Of a stretch of DNA of 64,000 nt, positions 35,053-46,890 are shown piece after piece. The first letter of the stretch is position 1, and every line of letters begins with the position of its first letter. A model generated the notes under the pieces. The model was not told where the DNA came from. It made no database searches and saw nothing but the letters and a program-made list of their open reading frames with translations. A program made the position numbers and the translations under genes. The DNA is taken from NCBI RefSeq assembly GCF_025698545.1, contig NC_068575.1, positions 62,567,980 to 62,631,979 on the forward strand, in the 5' to 3' direction. The stretch comes from Gossypium raimondii. Its lineage: Eukaryota; Streptophyta; Magnoliopsida; Malvales; Malvaceae.

Positions 35053-35702
35053 TTAGTTATTATACTTTAAATAAATGTTTAATATAATATTTGGTATTTA
35101 AATTTAATATTTTTTAATTTGATACTTAAACTTGAATTTTCTTTTAATTTGGCATCTAAATTTGACACTTTTTCTTAAGTTGATACTTAAACTTTTAGAG
35201 GGTCCAATTTGGTACTGAACTTGATTTTTTCTAATTTGATACCTAATCTCTTTTTTGTTCAATTTGGTACTTATCAAACATTTTGCAATATACTAACAAT
35301 GTTATTTTTTATGAGGTAGCAAAATAATCAATGTATGACCGCATGTGATGAGATGATATGATATTTTTTTATATTTTATATGTTCAATTATTTTAATTAA
35401 TTAATTGTAAGTAATATTTTTTTAATTTGAGTTTTAAATTTTTTCTTTTTAATGTTAATTAGTTAAGCATAGCTCAATACTTATTTTTTTAACATGGACA
35501 ATATTTTTGTAGCATAACAAAAAAAGTAACATCGTTAGTGTTTTGTGTAATTTATATAACATTCAATAAATTTAGGTATCAAATTGAACTTAAAAAGCTT
35601 AGGTATCAAATTAAAAAAGTGTCAAATTTAGATACTAAATTAAGAAAAAACATTAAGTTCAAGTACCAAATATTATATCAAGCTTTAAATAAAAGAACAA
35701 AT
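35053..35702. mobile_element. Large fold-back element, about 650 bp
   Basis: The left arm (about 35053-35270) carries AATATAATATTTGGTA, TCTAAATTTGACACTTTTT and TTGATACTTAAACTTTT. The right arm (about 35572-35702) carries their reverse complements (AAAAGTGTCAAATTTAGA, TACCAAATATTATATC). The middle is AT-rich and non-coding. Confidence 0.6.
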
Positions 35703-37625
35703 TAATTTTTTATTAAAAATTTCATCACTGACAAAATAATGGAGAATGACACAATAGCTTAAAGAAGGAAAAAACAGATGAGAAACATAAAAGGCCAGAA
35801 ATGGAAGCTCAAAGCACAGGAACCCAAAAAGAAGGAAAAAAAATCCAGATCAAATCGGAAGAGGAGGCGCCGTGTACCATAGTCGGAAACACCCTACTCG
35901 TATGAAAGGATTATAAAATGTGTACCGTATCTAAGGGTAGATTTTCTCCAAGATTCTTGACTAGGGATTTTCTTAGTTTTCTAGCTAAGAACCTAAGACC
36001 ATACATTTTTTCTTCATATGTCAAATCCAATAAACCATTATTCATTTATGATCCAACAGTTAAATCACTTATTTCTATATATAGTAGCAGACTACATATC
36101 CTTTGTTTTTATTTTCACGGGTTGTCTTCACAAACATTGAACCCTGGGATTTTTTTTTTTTTTTGGGTTTCATTGTTGGAGCACATACATAGATGTCACC
36201 TTCAGACATGCCATGGTTTGATGGTATCTACTTGCCTTCCATGAAGCAAAAAAAGGTAATAAAGCTTTGTTCTAATGATTTCTTTTACTCAATGATTACG
36301 ATTTAATATTTAAAGTTTAATGATATTTTTATAATAATGTTTCATTAAAAAACTTTAAAAATAAGTAAAATAGTGTTATATATAGGATGAGAAATTATAA
36401 ATATAACTCGTGTTACGAAATGTAATTCCTATTTTGATTTTTCTTTTTCATTTTTCTGCAATCAGACTTTGTTTGACCCCTTAAATTCAACCCTTGCTTA
36501 AAATCATAAACCCAAAATGATGTCATTTTTATATACATTTATGATAGATGAAATATGGAATGTATATGCTTATTGCTGAACTTAAAATCAGATTAACCAA
36601 GGACTTTGAAATATACGTCTGTAATTCAAATGGGCCGAGGCGGGTTTTCCAGTCGGTGAGCCACCATATTCAAATGTAAACAAAATAGATAAATTCAAAT
36701 TTATACATTAATTTTGGTTTCAAGTGTAATCTTTTATAAAGTTTTTTGATTTGATCGAATTTTTATAAATTTTTAACATAATTATTGATATAATATCATT
36801 TTATGTTTATATATTGCATACACAAAGTATTATATATTCAATATAAAAATAATTTGGTGTGTTTATTTTTTAAATGTGTATAATTCAATATAAAATTTCA
36901 CGTGTATAATTACATCAAATCAAAATTTATGTATCAATTTACATATTGAATCAAAATTTATATATAAATTTAAAATTTATCCTAAAAAAGATAAATGTTT
37001 GAGTAGGTGCTATGTGCTAAAAAAAAAAGAAAAACATACATTACTCCCTTATTGCAATTTAACTCTTAAAATTCAATTTAATTGTTTTAATATAAAATAT
37101 TTAAGTTTAATTCTCCAATAATATATATTTTATCTTCACCCTCAATCAAAAGTTCTTGAATTCGCCATTGTTAATTTTGGAAATAATAGTTTATTAGCAT
37201 TTATGATAGAATTATACTTTAATTCCCAAAATGAAGAAAATTGTGTTTAACCCGTCCGAAGATACGAAAATATAGATTAATACATCATAAAATTATTCAA
37301 TTCTGACCCTCTCTCTAAAAATCTTCTAAATTCGTCCTTGAGTTGCAATAACAAATATAATAATTGTATTTAAAAAACTTACATTCAAAACTTAAAAATA
37401 ATATTATTAAGATGATCAACTACGAAATTTGAAAGAATCAATCTTTGTAAACAATAAAAACATAGCTAAAACCACTTGTATTGGTGACCCATCTTCTTTT
37501 AGGGCAAGAGTCATAAAACTGAGCAAATCCTTGTGCCCTTAAATTTTTCCTAATCAAGGATATTATATAAATATAATTTACAATTATTTAGAATGGTTAT
37601 TAATTATAAAAAATTATATCAAAAT
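35703..37625. other. Intergenic, no gene seen
   Basis: A plus-strand frame of about 108 codons near 35918-36244 has no domain, no splice support and low-complexity flanks. I do not call it a gene. The rest is AT-rich. Confidence 0.45.
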
Positions 37626-37629
37626 ATTA

Positions 37630-37960
37630 TTTTGATGGATATTTTATTCTAAAAGGGATGTTTTAATTAATCAAGCCAAACAAGCAAAATATTTTAATAA
37701 ATTTGATTGTAAATTGGGATTTTGACAAATAATGCTAACTAAAAAATCTAAACCTTGAACAATTTTTGGTGCTCTTAATGGACATTATCAATGAAGAGTA
37801 ATGCCATTTGGATTATGTAATGCACCGCAAATCTTTCAAAGATGGATGGATTCTATATAAATGATATTTTAATATTTTCAGATATATTAGAAAAACATAG
37901 AAAAGATTTAAATATTATTTCTCACCTCCTTAAAGACTATAGAAGTAATATCCAAATGTA
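37630..37960 (+). mobile_element. Fossil fragment of a plant pararetrovirus-like reverse transcriptase (Caulimoviridae-like)
   Basis: Short translated pieces resemble the reverse transcriptase of plant pararetroviruses or, less likely, of related Ty3/gypsy-type elements, including a recognisable MPFGL-NAP-like word. The fragment is a few hundred bases of a domain that belongs to an element of several kilobases. It is clearly broken and old, with multiple interruptions, and no other parts or terminal repeats are seen around it. Confidence 0.55.
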
Positions 37961-38260
37961 TTATTATTCCAATCTGTAGCTGAGTTGAAAGTTGTGTAAT
38001 TTTTGCTTGTATTGCTTTTAGATGTGACTAAATTAAAAGGAACCAACCATTCGTACTTTCGACCTTTAAAATGTAACATCAAAATTCATTTTTACATGCA
38101 TTAAGGGAATCATAATCCCAAAAGAAATTGCACTTGAATGTTGTCATGATAAAAAATGAAAATATCAAAGATGCTCCTTTTTCTAGCATGTGGTATCTAA
38201 GCTCGCAGCGTCATTAACCATATTCCAATGTATACAGATAACCTCAAAAAACAAGATTGG

Positions 38261-38870
38261 GACAGCTTGTTGAATAAGTTCATTGAATGCATAATTTGTG
38301 GCCCAAATTTAACAACTAGAACAGAGTGATAACAGGAGTTTATTATCTTTTCAAATAAGGTATCGGTTTTGTTCTTTTAAATAAAGATAATAGGTGTCCG
38401 AGAGAGATTTTCTCTTGTTTAGGGTTTGACCCAATTTGATTTTAGAATAACTGAACTCAATATGACTATCGAAATTTTTTTTTGAGGTGAGATTATAGAC
38501 ACAGCTTCTTGAATAAGTTCATTAAGTGCATATTTGTGGTCCTAATTTAAGTCCTTGCAAAAGCTTGTTCAACTTAGTGATCAAAAATTCGTTGTTTTTT
38601 AATTGAAGTATTGATTTTTGCTATTTTAAACAAAGATAATAAGTGTTTAGAGAATTTTTTTTCTCATTTAGGGTAGGTTTGGATGGGCGATTGGATGCGG
38701 CGCGGTGCGTTTAGTTTACTTTTTATCTCACGTTACAGTATCGCTATAGTGTTTAATCTCACTGCCGCCGCTGTTTTTTCATTAACCGCAGGTAAACGCA
38801 GCGCCCATCCAAACTCTCCCGTAGAGTTTAACCCAGATTGACTTTAAGAATAATTTTCAAAGTGACAGAA
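38261..38870. repeat. Local tandem duplication of about 230 bp units
   Basis: Unit 1 (about 38261-38495) and unit 2 (about 38500-38870) share AGCTT.TTGAATAAGTTCATT, a GCATA.TTTGTGG phrase, AAAGATAATA.GTGT and a TTTAACCCA..TTGA.TTTA phrase in the same order. Unit 2 is longer because it carries the MITE at 38671-38820. Confidence 0.65.
38671..38820. mobile_element. 150-bp MITE with GGGT(A)GGTTTGGATGGGCG termini
   Basis: The left end GGGTAGGTTTGGATGGGCG is mirrored by the right end CGCCCATCCAAACTCTCCC. The centre (GTTACAGTATCGCTATAGTG, CTGCCGCCGCTG) is GC-richer than the surroundings and partly self-complementary. It sits inside unit 2 of the local duplication. Unit 1 shows the uninterrupted site (TGTTTAGGGTTTGACCC), so insertion came after the duplication. 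Confidence 0.7.
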
Positions 38871-39719
38871 TGAGGTAGAGACACTATAGGGGGATTAGGT
38901 ACTTTCAAGAAGAAGAAAGGCCTAACAATACAAAGTGCAATTATTTTCCTTGCACTGATAATGGGTATACATAGTACATACACCCACACGTCCTCTTCAG
39001 AGATAAGAAAAGGAAAGAGGGTCATTGCCTTAAATTATAAAATTGAACTCTAAATATGTCGGTTTTTAAAATTGATAGTTTATGTATCATTTTTACTAAA
39101 AAAAATATTTTGGTACTTGAGATATATCCAACATTTTACCGTTTGTTATTTTATTTTTATATTTTTATAGTTGTTTTACGGCAAATAGGATTCGTGAATG
39201 CTTTTCTTAATAAGTTCTAAGGATTGTGCAAAGACGAAACTATTTTTTTTCCAAGAGGGTCAAAATTGAGTTATATATTCTTATGAGAGTTAAAATACAA
39301 TTTTACCATTGTTTTGACATATATCTTTATAGTTTTTAAAAGAATTAAATCAAAATTTTATTATTTTAAAAGTTAAATAATAATTTGTTATTTATTTTTT
39401 AAAATTTTCTGAATTTTTAAAGATTAAAATCACAATTTTTATTTTAAGGAGTGAAGATCCTTACTTTCTCCTAAAACCCTTACCATTTCACCTAAAATTG
39501 TAGCAGTATTTTTTTTTTCTATATATCTTTGCTTTTCTGCAAATAAGTACAGATAATTTTTTTTTTAAAATTGGTCGGATCAGTCACTCTCTTCATTGGG
39601 GTATTGTTCTCAATCTCTCCACTACGACAATTGCTCCAACCACTCACAGACAAGTATTCCCCCCTCTTCATATTATCCCTATAGCATTTGCCACACACAC
39701 ACAAAAAAAAAAGTATAGC
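38871..39719. other. Intergenic, no gene seen
   Basis: AT-rich sequence with a short CA-rich patch at about 38975-38990 and an (AC)n run at about 39693. No supported frame. Confidence 0.4.
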
Positions 39720-40712
39720 TTGTCTTTTCCTCCATTGATGATGGAACTTGAAGCTTTTTCCTCCACTTCCTGTACTGTTTTTTCTTCTTCTTTCTCTCTC
39801 TTTGGGTATTCTTTGAAATTGTTGGGTGAATCAGAATCTCCTATCTGTTATGTATCTTTTATGGCATAATTCTAGGGTTTTTGCTGTTTCTCTGTCGAGC
39901 TAGGGTTTTCAGAAACCCCAATTTGGTGAATGTGGGCATATATATATATATAATATGGGAGTGTGGGTGGGTGAGTTTTGAATTTGGAATTTAGAATTAG
40001 AATCATATTTAATCCATTTTGAATTCTTGTTTTTCTTTCTTACAAGGAGCTGCAGAAAAAAAAAACTGGGAAGTATTTGAAATTCTGAATGTATATTAAA
40101 ATGCAGAAGCCAAAAAAGAAAAGAAAAAAAAAGCATCTAAAAAAAACCAGTACTTTTCCACTACCATGCCTTACGCCTTTTGTAGCAAAAGGCAAAAGAA
40201 GATGCTTCTTAGGGTTCTTTAAAAATATACCATCTTTCCTCTTCTTTGTGGGTGTGATCTGTGTTTTAGGTTTAGGGTTTTCTTTTTTTTTTGGGGGGTT
40301 TAGGTTGTCTTTTCCCTCTCTTTGGGATTTGCCAAGTTCAGTGGATCTCATCTCCTCCAAACATTTGGTCAAAGTTTCATAAAATTTTCATTGATAATTA
40401 ACAGATCCATGAAAATGGTGCATTTTTTTAAATATTTGTTGAGAGCCCTAAATACAAAAAAAAGAGGCAATTTTAAGCTTTGGGTTTTAGCTGCTTTGCA
40501 TAAGGAATCAATTTCTACCCCCCAAAAAAAAAAAAAAGAAAACATAAATGACCTTATAAAATCAATCAATTTATCCTACTCTTTCAATCAACTCTATACC
40601 CATTTCAATTATTATTTTTTATATGGTTCTAGCTCTTTGTCTTCCTTCAACTCACACGGGGTTTGATGTAGGTCTTTCAATTTTTTTGCTTCATTAAAGA
40701 TATTTTTAGGAG
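39720..40712. other. Leader-like, CT-rich region of unresolved nature
   Basis: CT-rich stretches (about 39776-39805), repeated TAGGGTTT words, a small perfect hairpin GCCTTTTGTAGCAAAAGGC at about 40175-40193 and many homopolymers give this the look of a plant 5' leader or non-coding transcript. No frame here encodes anything recognisable on either strand. No downstream coding exon fits, so I leave it unassigned. Confidence 0.3.
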
Positions 40713-41045
40713 AAGGTTAAAATATGTCATAGGTCCTTGTACTTTTAATAAATTTGAAATATAGTCCTTATATTTTCACCTTTAGGAATTTAGTCTCTAT
40801 ATTTTTAGATTTTAAAATTCAAGTCTAATTGTTAATATTGTTTTAGTTGGTGTAATATTTTGAAATAAAAAATGCATTAATACTCGTAACAATGTAACTA
40901 AAAAATAATGTTATAGCGAATTTGAATTTAACAATTGGACATAAATTTTAAAATATGAAAAAGTAGAAAAATTAATTTTTTATAAATAAAAGTATAGTGA
41001 TTAAATTTAAAATTTATTAAAAATATAAGGAGTTATAGCATATTG
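40713..41045. mobile_element. Fold-back MITE-like element, about 330 bp
   Basis: The left arm reads GGTTAAAATATGTCATAGG, TCCTTGTACTTTTAATAAAT and CAAGTCTAATTGTTAA. The right arm is its reverse complement (TTAACAATTGGACATAAATT, ATAAGGAGTTATAGCATATT). The middle contains TTGTTTTAGTTGG and no coding sequence. Confidence 0.6.
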
Positions 41046-42131
41046 AAAAAAAAGCAAAAGACAATTGTCTCAAGTTTGTTCTCACTGTTGCACTGCTACA
41101 TAGGCCATATACCCCTTGGCCTTTGGGTCTAAATGGAGTCCTTTGCCTTTTTCTTCTTCTTTTTTAAGCGACATAGCTTTGTAGATTTCTAGCCATTTTA
41201 TGTCCCTCACATAAGTTTCTTTATCGGGACTAGTTTCAAATGCTGAGATTTTTTCTGATAAGAGAACTACCTATTCGGATTTCCATTAAATTCTTGAAAT
41301 CGAGCTGAAAAGTTTTTTTTTTTCTATAAACTCGAATTAGACATTAAATTATTTTTAATAAAATGAATAATTAGTAAAGTATATTATATTTATAGGAAAT
41401 TGTTTGGATTTGAATTTTAAAGATACTAGTGTTGCTAAGGATAACAAGAATTACACCAACTCTAAACAAATTAACTTTTTGTTATAAAAAAGGAAGAGAG
41501 AATGCGTTGAAGTTGCCTGCTTTTGCTATTCAATTAGACACGAATTGACACTGTCTATGTGTGTCGTTTTATTAACTTTAAGATTAATTAAAATAAATAG
41601 GAATCAACTTTAATTTCGTAAGTTGTTTTTGATTTCTTGGCTTTTTCTCTTTGTCTAATATTTAGTAAAAATGAAACTCTAGTTAAAAGCTCAAATCTCA
41701 TCATAAAAACTTAAAAAAAATTAAATCTCGCACAGTTAAAAAGAAAAACACCCTCATAATAATAATTATTAATTATTAATCATTTTTCAAACCCAAAAGT
41801 AAAAAATATGTAAATATTAAAATTAAAAATTAAACTATATATATGTTTGTATTTAACTCAATGGTAAATAAAGTCGTTAAGAAGTAAGAGTTGTGTATCA
41901 AATTATATGCAAACAAAAGTAAACAATGTAGTACTCCTCTGTTTGCCCTACATCAATTTTGAGGAAGAACAACAAATTTAATTCATGCGCCCCCATTCGT
42001 TGACTATAAAAGGAGACAAGATGGAGTAATGATGGTTAAAATTTGTCGACATAATATTTTAAAAACTGGGAATTTAACATATTTAAATATGTAATGTTTT
42101 TCACTATAATTAATTTAAGAATTACTTTAGT
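41046..42131. other. Intergenic, no gene seen
   Basis: AT-rich spacer up to the left edge of the TCP duplication. No supported frame. Confidence 0.45.
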
Positions 42132-43305
42132 AAACTTCTCTTATCAATTTTAAAACTTGGTTTTTGGAATTTAGATACATTTGAGTAGTAAAATATTTAG
42201 GAATATAATATTTGCTATTATTTTTTTAATAATTCAAAGTATTATATATATTAATAGAGAAAAAAAGACAAATTCAAACTTTAAATATATTATTATTATA
42301 ATAAATCAATGTTACCAAACATTAAGGAGCAGCATTATTCTAAATTTTGATTTTTTTTTTTGGTCAAGCTCTTTTATCTTTCACGCTTTAACAGTCTAGT
42401 CCTTTTGAACCGTTGGATGGGTGAGTTTTCCCCCATTATTTCTCAATTGGGGCTTGATTTAAGTTGTTCTTTTAATGAATTTAATAACAGATATTAAAAA
42501 TCATTTAATTAATTAATTTTTCAATAAAAACACAAAATATAATAAATAAATTAAGGGCTACTAAGTACTAACCACTCAGATAGAGAATACATTCAATGAA
42601 TTATTGATCCATAATATGAAACGAGTCAATAAAGCATTTCACAAATGAAATTCAAATAAAACAGGGGCGGGTGAGTGTCTAATATGTGACTACACTAAGG
42701 CAAGATCTTATTAAATTAAAATAAAAAATACTTTTAATTTATAATTTTATCTTAAAATTGAATCATAACGGATATAGAAATATATGTTTAACTTTTATGA
42801 TTCTTTATTGATATTTAACTTGTTTGGATATTTTAATTTTGAAACTAATAATTTTACCTTTGTCAAACAAATTGTTTTATATTCAACACTTAATTTTCAA
42901 AATACCCAAAAAATTATATCATGCATCTTTAAAGGCTAATTTTAATCAAAATAGATAAACTCCTGGTCCTTGCTATGTATTAGTTAATTAATTTATGTGA
43001 TTAAAGTACATGTCTTGCATGCTTTATATTGTATTATACATTTCTATTGCAATCCCTAAAGTTTTTATGTCTTGCTTTGTGCACCTTATCTAAGGATTGA
43101 AACATATGATTGACATGTTGAAATATATATCCTCTTAGGTTATGTATAGCCTTTGAAAAACCAACATGAATTGAAAGGGAAAGTGGATCATCCATGCATC
43201 AATTTCAATCATTTCTTAAAAGTTAAGCTGCATTTTCTTTCACTAGAAATGCACTTATGAACTCACTTCAACTTCCCACTAAAAAGAGAGAGAAAGCAAA
43301 GTTAT

Positions 43306-43663
43306 TGGTAAATTTATCGTGGAGGTCCTATATTAAGAGTCGGTTTATATTTTCCTCTCTTTACTCAGAACATAGGCAGAGTAGTTTCTGTATATATTAG
43401 ACCAAAGAGCAAATTGGTCATTTGTTAAAAATTTCATCCATTTTTATCGTTAAAAATTGGTCTCTTCATGTTAGTTCATGTGTAACTGTTTGGTTATTCC
43501 GTTAACCACGCTAAATTTTAACGGTAGAAATGGATAAAATTTATAACTGAAAAGACAATTTAGTCTTTGATATAGTGTGCAGGACTAATTTGCTTAAATT
43601 TTTAGTGAAGGAGCTAAATCCAATTTAGCTATTAATATAGGAGCCTCCATGGTGCTTTTACCA
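43306..43663. mobile_element. Fold-back MITE copy in unit 1 (AGGTAAAAGTACC family)
   Basis: Termini TGGTAAATTTATCGTGGAGG and CCTCCATGGTGCTTTTACCA are mirrored. The core carries GTTAAAAATTGGTCTCTTCA against CTAAATTTTAACGGTAGAAA. It lies about 250 bases downstream of the TCP stop codon and is copied with the unit. Confidence 0.7.
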
Positions 43664-43913
43664 AAAATTGTGAAATAGAAACTACATAGGTTTACAAAAT
43701 GTTCTAAAGATTATTTAATTACTTGTAAAACAGATACAAGAAAAAGCTTAAAACATTAAACAACAATCATTGAACAGTAAAGTCCACAAAGAAATATGTT
43801 TATAGTACATGAACAAAGCAAATACATAGCATGTTTCTAATGTTTATCCACACAAAGAAACATGTTTGTTCATAGATTTTGTTTTTATTATTGTTCATTA
43901 AGCCTCCCGTGGT

Positions 43914-44974
43914 TTACCAAAGGATTGAGCCTGTAAGCTGCAAACAAATATAAAGGTTTATTAACGGAATACACATGTTCGAAATATATATATATATTTG
44001 GCTAAGTGGACACTTATGGCTTACCTCTTGGTTAATTAATCCAGTGTTTTGCAGACAATTCAGGCTCCAAATCATGCGATCTCCATGGATATTTATGTTG
44101 TCCGCCTGAAAGACAGTGTTGTTGTTGTTGTGGTGATTTTGAATCCCAGGTTGTTTGGTCCAAGTTGAGCTCCAAGAAGAACTGAACCTATTTGGATCAT
44201 TGTCTCTTGTTTCATTGTTTAACCTTAAAGACATGTTCTTTTCTTTGGTTCTTGCTTTAGCTCTTTCCCGTGCCTTTACCCTCATATCCCTTGCGAGAGG
44301 ACGGAAACTGGTTTTACGTTGTCGTCTTTCTTTTTTCTCTTTCTTTGAAGGTGTCCCTTTAGGAATGTTTCCATCAATGGCAGCTGCTTTGTCGATCCCG
44401 GACACCACTTCGGTCTCGGATGTCGAAGATGGACTCTTAGCAAAGCCAAAGCTGTTGTTGTTGTTATTCATTAGCTTCGTGATTTCTGGTTTTGCTTGTA
44501 CGAGTAGCCATTCCACGGTTCTACTGGCTTTATCGTACCCCAACATGTCTTGTAAACCAAAGAACTCTCGAGCGACATCAAGGATAACCTCATTCTCCTG
44601 TCTCTCGGTCCATTCGCCGTGTTAATCTTACTGTGCCGATCTGTTTTTGAAGCAGCTGGTCTCTTTCGTGGCATCGGCTGTTGGTGAATATCGGTTGTGG
44701 TATTATTATGACGACAATCAGGCAAGTTGACGATAGTTTCCGACACTGAATTATCAGTCAACAAGGTTGTTTGATGAAGGAACTGATCATCATCATCATC
44801 AAAGTGTTGTTGTTGGTTCCACAAAACATCATAGTCATATTCATCAAGTTGTAATAGCTCGCATTGATTGTAATTCGGAGAAGAAGGGGAATGGAAAAAG
44901 GAAAGAGGGAGAATCGAATGGTCAAGATAAGTGATTGGGTCATTGTTATTACCATTGCTGTTTGAAGGAAACAT
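43914..44974 (-). pseudogene. CYC/TB1-class TCP gene, copy 1, frameshifted
   Basis: Same gene as at 46891-47952 with the same ATG context (44974), donor (exon edge 44025) and last exon (43914-43937). In unit 1 one G is missing from the GGG run at about 44582, inside the codons for the TCP domain after MRLSL. The frame shifts there and soon stops, so helix 1, the loop, helix 2 and the R domain would be lost. Only about 131 bases upstream of its ATG are its own; beyond that lies the 3' flank of unit 2, so it also lacks the native promoter. If the missing base is a sequencing error this would be a second intact reading frame, or no second copy at all. Confidence 0.75.
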
Positions 44975-46280
44975 TTGAAAGTACCCCCCTTTGTTAAAAA
45001 ATAAATTTGAAAACCCTAGCCTCAAAAGAGCTATTATAGATGAGTGGGACTAGGAAACTTGAGAATGACACATAGAGAAAAACAACCCTTTTAATTTGAA
45101 TCTAAAAACTTCTCTTATCAATTTTTAAAAACTTGGTTTTTGGAATTTAGATACATTTGAGTAGTAAAATATTTAGGAATATAATATTTGCTATTATTTT
45201 TTAATAATTCAAAGTATTATATATATTAATAGAGAAAAAGACAAATTCAAACTTTAAATATATTATTATTATAATAAATCAATGTTACCAAACATTAAGG
45301 AGCAGCATTATTCTAAATTTTGATTTTTTTTTGGTCAAGCTCTTTTATCTTTCACGCTTTAACAGTCTAGTCCTTTTGAACCGTTGGATGGGTGAGTTTT
45401 CCCCCATTATTTCTCAATTGGGGCTTGATTTAAGTTGTTCTTTTAATGAATTTAATAACAGATATTAAAAATCATTTAATTAATTAATTTTTCAATAAAA
45501 ACACAAAATATAATAAATAAATTAAGGGCTACTAAGTACTAACCACTCAGATAGAGAATACATTCAATGAATTATTGATCCATAATATGAAACGAGTCAA
45601 TAAAGCATTTCACAAATGAAATTCAAATAAAACAGGGGCCGGGTGAGTGTCTAATATGTGACTACACTAAGGCAAGATCTTATTAAATTAAAATAAAAAA
45701 TACTTTTAATTTATAATTTTTATCTTAAAATTGAATCATAACGGATATAGAAATATATGTTTAACTTTTATGATTCTTTATTGATATTTAACTTGTTTGG
45801 ATATTTTAATTTTGAAACTAATAATTTTACCTTTGTCAAACAAATTGTTTTATATTCAACACTTAATTTTCAAAATACCCAAAAAATTATATCATGCATC
45901 TTTAAAGGCTAATTTTAATCAAAATAGATAAACTCCTGGTCCTTGCTATGTATTAGTTAATTAATTTATGTGATTAAAGTACATGTCTTGCATGCTTTAT
46001 ATTGTATTATACATTTCTATTGCAATCCCTAAAGTTTTTATGTCTTGCTTTGTGCACCTTATCTAAGGATTGAAACATATGATTGACATGTTGAAATATA
46101 TATCCTCTTAGGTTATGTATAGCCTTTGAAAAAACCAACATGAATTGAAAGGGGAAAGTGGATCATCCATGCATCAATTTCAATCATTTCTTAAAAGTTA
46201 AGCTGCATTTTCTTTCACTAGAAATGCACTTATGAACTCACTTCAACTTCCCACTAAAAAGAGAGAGAAAGCAAAGTTAT

Positions 46281-46639
46281 TGGTAAATTTATCGTGGAGG
46301 TCCTATATTAAGAGTCGGTTTATATTTTCCTCTCTTTACTCAGAACATAGGCAGAGTAGTTTCTGTATATATTAGACCAAAGAGCAAATTGGTCATTTGT
46401 TAAAAATTTCATCCATTTTTATCGTTAAAAATTGGTCTCTTCATGTTAGTTCATGTGTAACTGTTTGGTTATTCCGTTAACCACGCTAAATTTTAACGGT
46501 AGAAATGGATAAAATTTATAACTGAAAAGACAATTTAGTCTTTGATATAGTGTGCAGGACTAATTTGCTTAAATTTTTAGTGAAGGGAGCTAAATCCAAT
46601 TTAGCTATTAATATAGGAGCCTCCATGGTGCTTTTACCA
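46281..46639. mobile_element. Fold-back MITE copy in unit 2 (AGGTAAAAGTACC family)
   Basis: Copy of the element at 43306-43663, carried along by the tandem duplication and differing only in a G-run length at about 46586. Confidence 0.7.
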
Positions 46640-46890
46640 AAAATTGTGAAATAGAAACTACATAGGTTTACAAAATGTTCTAAAGATTATTTAATTACTT
46701 GTAAAACAGATACAAGAAAAAAGCTTAAAACATTAAACAACAATCATTGAACAGTAAAGTCCACAAAGAAATATGTTTATAGTACATGAACAAAGCAAAT
46801 ACATAGCATGTTTCTAATGTTTATCCACACAAAGAAACATGTTTGTTCATAGATTTTGTTTTTATTATTGTTCATTAAGCCTCCCGTGGT

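Larger units (their letters stand above)
42132..45105. repeat. TCP tandem duplication, unit 1 (2,974 bp)
   Basis: Direct repeat of unit 2 (45106-48083). By eye the units share every substitution-type position. They differ by 12 changes in run length (for example C versus CC at about 42668, GG versus GGG at about 44582). The edges share a short TAAA word, which could be breakpoint microhomology. Confidence 0.9.

Noticed and set aside
35918-36244. A 108-codon plus-strand frame as a possible gene
   Set aside because: No recognisable domain, starts in AT-rich sequence, contains a long phenylalanine run from a T homopolymer, and no splice sites extend it.
40175-40193. Perfect small hairpin as a microRNA precursor
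   Set aside because: The stem is only 8 base pairs with a 3-base loop, far too short, and does not match any microRNA I know.
40089-40666. Overlapping frames of about 100 codons on both strands as genes
   Set aside because: Their peptides are lysine or phenylalanine runs from A/T homopolymers; nothing resembles a protein.
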